A stretch of 10,183 bases of DNA, from positions 1 to 10,183 of the forward strand of contig CAMWQZ010000018.1 in NCBI GenBank assembly GCA_947176515.1, written 5' to 3'. The DNA is from an uncultured Bacteroidales bacterium. GTDB taxonomy: Bacteria > Bacteroidota > Bacteroidia > Bacteroidales > Muribaculaceae. This document shows, one piece after another, positions 6,412 to 10,183 of this stretch; position 1 is the stretch's first letter, and each line of letters begins with the position of its first letter. The notes beneath the pieces were generated by a model that did not search any database, was not told where the DNA came from, and worked only from the letters and a program-made list of their open reading frames with translations. Both the position numbers and the translations under genes were made by a program.

Positions 6412-8505
6412 TCATCCGTTGACAGGAATTGTGAAAATAAAGCGTGCGCCTTTTCTATAGTCAGCGTCAAGACGGAGACTGCCCTTCAGCAATCCGGCAA
6501 GCAGGCGGCTGATATATAAGCCGAGTCCGCTACCTTGGGTTGTCGAGTTGAGTTTCTCAAAACGTGAGAATATTATCTCCTCTTTGCCAAGCGGTATGCC
6601 TATACCGGTATCAGTGACGGTAAATGTGACTTTTTGCTGGTCGTCGGTAAGCGCATATTTTAGCGTGATAAAGCCTTTGTCGGTAAATTTTGCGGCATTC
6701 ATCAAGAGGTTGAGCAGCACTTGTTCCACACGGTGTGGGTCAGTGTGGATGTTAATGTCATCCTGACCGTCATTGGCAAACACGAGCTTGACGTCAGGCT
6801 TGAGGTGACGGCCCACATTGTCAAGGGCTACCCTGCAAATTTCCTGAACAGAAGCCTGAACCATGTGAACGCTGACTTTTGCGTTTTCGAGCGACGGCAG
6901 GTCAAGCACGTCATTAACCAACGTGAGAAGAAGGTCAGTGTTGAGCGATATCACATCGGCAAAGCGTTTGATATAACCTCGTCTGTCCTCATCCGCGCAA
7001 TCTGCAATCAAACTTGAGTATTCGACGATAGCCTCGAGCGGAGTCCTGATTTCGTGGCTCATATTGTTGACAAAGTCAGTCTTGATGCGGTTGGCGGCTT
7101 TGGCTTTGTCGCGCGCATCGATTAGGTCTTTCTGAGTGCGTTTGAGTGCATCGCGCTCATCTATAATCATTGCGTTAGACTTTGACAGATTAGCGGTGAG
7201 GCGTTTCGACCGATGATAGAACACATACACGACAATCAATAACAGCACAAGCACTATAAGGCTGATTATCGCGTAAATGAGTTGCTCCTTATGGCGATTA
7301 AGCACAATCTGTTGATTCTCCAGCACGAGTTGGTCGTTGGTTTGTTTCAGGTCATTGACTTCGTAGACAATCTGGAGTTCCTTGTAGCTCTCGGCAGCCT
7401 TGTCTCCAATGCGTTTAATTAGCAGCTCGTTGCTCATTTCGAGCGCTTTGAGCTGACTCTCTTTGTCACCGATGCTATCCGATGCTTTTAGTAGTGCCTC
7501 TACGAGATAAAGCACCTCTTCATTGGTGTTGATGGTGTCTTTGAGCTGCTCTTTTATTAGGGGCACGGCATCGGCATATCGCTTGTTTGCCATCATGTAG
7601 TAGATGGTCGGCTTCTTGCTCTGCCCCGATAACTTCTGCAGGGTCGGATTACGGTCGATGATGGGTATGATTTTTTTGTAGTAGTCCTCGACTTCTTCAT
7701 GTGTCAGGGCATTATGGCAACGCAGTAATCGTCGGTAGCATATAAAAGCCGGGCGGTCATAGTTACGATAGATTCGGCCTTGGGCGTGGTGTTGGCGTTC
7801 GAGCTCCTCGATAATGTTGAGTAGGGTTTTATTAGCCTCGACGGCTTCAGGAATCATTTCGTTTGAGAGATAGCTGTTGGCCGCTTGTGTGTAGAACAAT
7901 GATTTGAGCGCCAGGTCTCGGGCAGGCAGATTGTCGATGAGAGTCTGCAGCTCCTGGAAATATTTTGTAAGCAGCTCGCCTTCTGTGCTCAAGCGCAGGT
8001 ATGAACACAGGCAAAACAGGTATTCTATGCGTTTGTATGTGTCATAGTCTTGTGATTTTGAGTATTGCGCAAGGTAATCGCGCAGTTTGGCTTCGCGTTG
8101 CTCCTCGGTAAGCGAACGTGCTTGATTGGAGATAGCTCTTACGTTCATATATATGAGCGTACTGCGTTTTTCGGGGTTGTCAGGCAGACTTTTGGCGCGA
8201 TTAATAAGCACTTGCTGCATTGAGTCATTAGACGTGTAATAGTTCGAGCTCTGTTTCAGCACGTCAAAGGCCGTGTGATATTCGCCACGTCGCAAGGCCA
8301 GTTCATACAGGTCTTCAAGCACTTTGCCTTGCTCCGGGTAAGGCGCGCTATCATAGATATTATATAAAATAATGATACTGTCGCTGGGGGTTTCTGCCTC
8401 GGCGAGCCTTGTTTTTAGGCTGTCGACTATAGTCTGAGCCTGCAGAGAAAACGAAAATATGGAAATAAGCGACAGTGTTATATACTTGATCAAACGGCTT
8501 AACAT
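6412..8505 (-). CDS. Membrane sensor histidine kinase with intact H-box (K3)
   Basis: A 697-residue sensor kinase and the only canonical member of the trio. Order: signal peptide (1-23, LQA|Q); periplasmic helical TPR-like repeats with QGRIY and a YYMMANKRYADAVPLIKEQL-type repeat; pre-membrane helix YKELQIVYEVNDLKQTN; TM about 409-430; coiled coil (440-470); HisKA with NMSHEIRTPL, where H484 (codon at 7054-7056) is the expected phosphorylation site, E485 the expected general base and T488 the phosphatase-motif residue; HATPase_c with N-box NLLMNAAKFT (N603), G1 DTGIG (632-636), F646/F649 and G2 GSGLG (658-662). It should autophosphorylate and pass phosphate to a receiver, but no response regulator is fused to it or present in the window. 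First gene of the operon, behind a good -33/-7 promoter. The ligand is unknown. Catalytic-core identity to K1 is about 61% by eye. Confidence 0.93.
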   Translation of the reverse strand: MLSRLIKYITLSLISIFSFSLQAQTIVDSLKTRLAEAETPSDSIIILYNIYDSAPYPEQGKVLEDLYELALRRGEYHTAFDVLKQSSNYYTSNDSMQQVLINRAKSLPDNPEKRSTLIYMNVRAISNQARSLTEEQREAKLRDYLAQYSKSQDYDTYKRIEYLFCLCSYLRLSTEGELLTKYFQELQTLIDNLPARDLALKSLFYTQAANSYLSNEMIPEAVEANKTLLNIIEELERQHHAQGRIYRNYDRPAFICYRRLLRCHNALTHEEVEDYYKKIIPIIDRNPTLQKLSGQSKKPTIYYMMANKRYADAVPLIKEQLKDTINTNEEVLYLVEALLKASDSIGDKESQLKALEMSNELLIKRIGDKAAESYKELQIVYEVNDLKQTNDQLVLENQQIVLNRHKEQLIYAIISLIVLVLLLIVVYVFYHRSKRLTANLSKSNAMIIDERDALKRTQKDLIDARDKAKAANRIKTDFVNNMSHEIRTPLEAIVEYSSLIADCADEDRRGYIKRFADVISLNTDLLLTLVNDVLDLPSLENAKVSVHMVQASVQEICRVALDNVGRHLKPDVKLVFANDGQDDINIHTDPHRVEQVLLNLLMNAAKFTDKGFITLKYALTDDQQKVTFTVTDTGIGIPLGKEEIIFSRFEKLNSTTQGSGLGLYISRLLAGLLKGSLRLDADYRKGARFIFTIPVNG

Positions 8506-8530
8506 GAACTATTGGGTTTTAACTTCTGTG

Positions 8531-8561
8531 CAAACTAACGAAAAACAATTTGAAAAACAAA
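8531..8561 (-). promoter_or_regulatory. Promoter of the kinase operon (K3-K2-K1)
   Basis: On the minus strand TTTG (8558-8561) is followed by exactly 19 bases and then TTAGTTTG (8531-8538), matching the Bacteroidota -33/-7 arrangement with one mismatch (TT for TA) in the -7 box. It predicts a leader of about 20 bases before the K3 ATG at 8505. An AT-rich imperfect inverted repeat, ACAATTTG...CAAAATTTGT, overlaps the -33 side; whether it binds a regulator is unknown. Confidence 0.5.
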
Positions 8562-8642
8562 ATTTGTTTCTCATTAGTCACAAACTCGTCACATATTCGT
8601 AATGACATGTGGCGGTAATCTATCCGTTTGTCAGATTTTTAT

Positions 8643-8650
8643 TATCTTTG
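8643..8650 (+). promoter_or_regulatory. -7 element for the ruvX-def-ettA cluster
   Basis: TATCTTTG followed by CGC is an exact TAnnTTTG match. It lies only 10 bases before the ruvX ATG at 8661, so the mRNA leader would be about 4-8 bases. A TTTG occurs at 8627-8630, but its 12-base spacing is too short for a standard -33 element. The region 8562-8642 holds no other recognisable feature. Confidence 0.55.
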
Positions 8651-8660
8651 CGCAAAGATT

Positions 8661-9101
8661 ATGGGCCGGCTTATGTCTATAGATTTCGGACGTCGTCGCT
8701 GCGGTATCGCTGCGACCGACCCTTTGCGCATCGTCGCCAACGGAGTTGCAACGGTTGCGACGGCCGAACTGATTGACTTTGTAAAACGCTATATAGCTGC
8801 TGAAAAGGTCGATGCGCTTGTTGTCGGGTATCCGCGTGACATGCACGGCCAGCCATCTGAGTCAGTCAAGTACCTCACACCCGTAATCAATAGGCTCAAG
8901 AAAGAAATCGTCCCTGTACCTCTGCTGTATTTTGACGAGCGTTTCACGTCGGTTCTCGCACATCGTGCAATGATTGATGGCGGCATGAAAAAGATGGATC
9001 GCCGCGATAAGGCGATAGTCGACGAAATATCGGCTACGATTATTCTTAACGACTTTCTGCAGAGCCGACTTTACTCGGAATTTAAATCAAACGAACAATA
9101 A
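8661..9101 (+). CDS. ruvX: RuvX/YqgF-family Holliday junction resolvase-like nuclease
   Basis: A 146-residue RNase H-fold protein of the YqgF/RuvX family, implicated in pre-16S rRNA 5' end processing and proposed as a Holliday junction resolvase. Family acidic residues are present: D8 in SIDFGRRRCGIAATD, DER at 92-94 in YFDERFTS, and D121 in VDEISATIIL. VVGYPRDMHG (54-63) matches the usual GxP(R/L)xxxG loop. I chose the ATG at 8661 because MGRLMSIDFG aligns with the usual Bacteroidales N-terminus. A TTG at 8628 would lie upstream of the -7 element, and the ATG at 8673 would leave only three residues before the catalytic Asp. It is first in a plus-strand cluster and ends 11 bases before def. 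Cytoplasmic and probably essential or near-essential, by analogy. Confidence 0.93.
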   Translation: MGRLMSIDFGRRRCGIAATDPLRIVANGVATVATAELIDFVKRYIAAEKVDALVVGYPRDMHGQPSESVKYLTPVINRLKKEIVPVPLLYFDERFTSVLAHRAMIDGGMKKMDRRDKAIVDEISATIILNDFLQSRLYSEFKSNEQ

Positions 9102-9112
9102 TATCTCAATTA

Positions 9113-9676
9113 ATGAAATTACCAGTTTATCTCTACGGTCACCCCGTGCTACGCCGCATATCAGAGCCGATTGATGATCAGTATCCCGAACTTCAGTCGC
9201 TTATCGCCGATATGTATCAGTGCATGTACGAGAGCGAGGGTGTTGGTCTCGCCGCACCTCAGATTGGCCGCAACATAAAGCTTATCGTTATTGATGCCTC
9301 TCCGCTCGGCGAAGATTTTCCCGAGTGTGCAGGTCGGAAAATGACGCTCATAAATCCCGAACTCGAAGTGCTCGATGGCCCTAAGGAAGTGCGCAGCGAA
9401 GGCTGTCTGAGCCTGCCTGGTCTCTCTGAAAATGTGCCTCGCGTAGAGCATATCCGTCTCCGTTGGCTTGATGAAAATTTCCAGCCCCACGATGAAGAGA
9501 TTTCAGGTTTCCTCGCTCGCATAGTGCAGCATGAGTATGACCATCTTATTGGCAAGCTTTACATTGACCATGTGTCGCCCATCCGCAAGCAGCTTATCAA
9601 AGGTAAACTCAATAACATAATTGCCGGTCGCACGCGCTGCAACTACCCGGTGAAATATGCTCCCAAAAAGAAATAA
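9113..9676 (+). CDS. def: Peptide deformylase
   Basis: A 187-residue metalloenzyme that removes the formyl group from the N-terminal methionine of nascent proteins at the ribosome. All three family motifs are intact: GVGLAAPQ (43-50), EGCLSLPG (96-103) with metal ligand C98, and HEYDH (140-144) with ligands H140 and H144 and catalytic E141. The length is normal for the family. The ATG at 9113 gives the usual N-terminal start, with the strand YLYGHPVLRRIS at 7-18. It lies 11 bases after ruvX and 29 before ettA with no promoter match in either gap, so co-transcription from the ruvX promoter is likely. The ruvX-def pairing is, from memory, common in Bacteroidales. Confidence 0.97.
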   Translation: MKLPVYLYGHPVLRRISEPIDDQYPELQSLIADMYQCMYESEGVGLAAPQIGRNIKLIVIDASPLGEDFPECAGRKMTLINPELEVLDGPKEVRSEGCLSLPGLSENVPRVEHIRLRWLDENFQPHDEEISGFLARIVQHEYDHLIGKLYIDHVSPIRKQLIKGKLNNIIAGRTRCNYPVKYAPKKK

Positions 9677-9705
9677 ACTAATTCCTTAAATCACATTATA
9701 TAATT

Positions 9706-10183
9706 ATGGCAGACGACAAAAAAATCATATTTTCAATGGTTGGGGTCTCAAAGACCTACCCACCGCAGAAACAGGTTTTGAAAAATATCTACCTCTCATT
9801 CTTCTATGGCGCGAAGATTGGCATCATCGGTCTCAACGGCTCTGGTAAGTCCTCGCTTCTTAAAATCATAGCAGGTATCGACAAGAGTTTTCAGGGTGAA
9901 GTCGTATTCTCTCCCGGTTATTCAGTCGGTTATCTTGAACAGGACCCTCAGCTCGACCCTTCAAAGACCGTTATCGAGGTTGTGCGCGAAGGCGTGCAGC
10001 CGATTATGGATTTGCTCGCAGAGTTTGACAAGGTGAACGAAAGTTTTGCCGACCCTGACGTGCTTGAAGACCCCGACAAGATGGATGCCCTCATTGCCCG
10101 TCAGGCTGAATTGCAGGATAAGCTCGACGCAGCTGACGCCTGGAATATCGACTCAAAACTCGAGCGCGCTATGTATGCTCTCC
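9706..10183 (+). CDS. ettA: EttA-type ABC-F translation factor, N-terminal part (cut by window edge)
   Basis: The first 159 codons of an ABC-F protein; the usual length is about 560. ABC-F proteins carry two ATP-binding cassettes and no membrane domain; EttA binds the ribosomal E site and gates entry into elongation according to energy state. Visible are the A-loop region VSKTYPPQKQVL (14-25), Walker A GLNGSGKS (42-49) and the Q-loop segment YLEQDPQLDP (about 77-86). After it comes the acidic helical insertion DPDVLEDPDKMDAL, typical of the EttA arm region. The signature, Walker B and second cassette are beyond the window. The EttA subgroup is assigned from the closeness of the N-terminus to Bacteroidales EttA as I remember it, so the subgroup is less certain than the ABC-F class. 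Confidence 0.9.
   Translation, partial: MADDKKIIFSMVGVSKTYPPQKQVLKNIYLSFFYGAKIGIIGLNGSGKSSLLKIIAGIDKSFQGEVVFSPGYSVGYLEQDPQLDPSKTVIEVVREGVQPIMDLLAEFDKVNESFADPDVLEDPDKMDALIARQAELQDKLDAADAWNIDSKLERAMYAL

Larger units (their letters stand above)
2094..8505 (-). repeat. Tandem array of three paralogous sensor-kinase genes
   Basis: Three genes of about 2.1 kb repeat head to tail with the same domain order. K1 and K2 are the younger pair: about 80% identical in the catalytic block and sharing near-identical DNA patches, for example AGTTCGCCGCTTTCAAGTTG near 2555 and again near 4664. K3 is more distant. Periplasmic halves have diverged more than the cytoplasmic halves. The array could be a substrate for gene conversion or deletion. 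Confidence 0.8.

Noticed and set aside
8628..8660. TTG-initiated N-terminal extension of RuvX
   Set aside because: It would be translated across the -7 promoter element, and the usual RuvX N-terminus begins at the ATG at 8661.
9161..9555. Long antisense reading frames opposite def and within the kinase genes
   Set aside because: They are shadows of well-supported genes, with no recognisable motifs or start context.

Overview
The window looks like a chromosomal segment from a Bacteroidota bacterium, most likely of the order Bacteroidales. Evidence for this is the -7 elements of the TAnnTTTG type in front of genes, start codons without a purine-rich Shine-Dalgarno, the ruvX-def-ettA cluster, and large periplasmic helical-repeat sensor kinases typical of the group. 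A gut genus of the Muribaculaceae type is a guess from general resemblance only.

Layout. (1) Positions 1-1707, minus strand: a type II restriction-modification operon. A Sau3AI/MutH-family endonuclease is followed, with a 4-base ATGA overlap, by a C5-cytosine DNA methyltransferase that runs off the left edge. By family, the expected target is GATC. The three lines I sampled here have 35-38% GC; four sampled lines from the kinase, def and other core genes gave 40-58%. (2) Positions 1845-2081, plus strand: a small stand-alone protein resembling the DUF6582 motif, of unknown function. (3) Positions 2094-8505, minus strand: three tandem paralogous membrane sensor histidine kinases, called here K3 (promoter-proximal), K2 and K1. 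They share a signal peptide, a periplasmic helical-repeat domain, a pre-membrane signalling helix, one TM segment, a DHp-like helix and an HATPase_c domain. (4) Positions 8661-10183, plus strand: the housekeeping cluster ruvX (YqgF), def (peptide deformylase) and the start of ettA (ABC-F translation factor), transcribed divergently from the kinases.

The most notable point is the kinase cluster. Only K3 keeps the phospho-accepting histidine (H484 in an HEIRT motif). K1 has Glu and K2 has Lys at that position, and both also have Val instead of the Thr four residues later. Their ATP-binding motifs and reading frames are otherwise intact. This suggests one canonical kinase co-transcribed with two membrane pseudokinases sharing its architecture, with no response regulator in view.

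A second point is the tetranucleotide GATC. I count only 8 occurrences by eye in 10,183 bases, where about 40 would be expected by chance. This fits a history of GATC-directed restriction, though it may be genome-wide and older than this R-M system.
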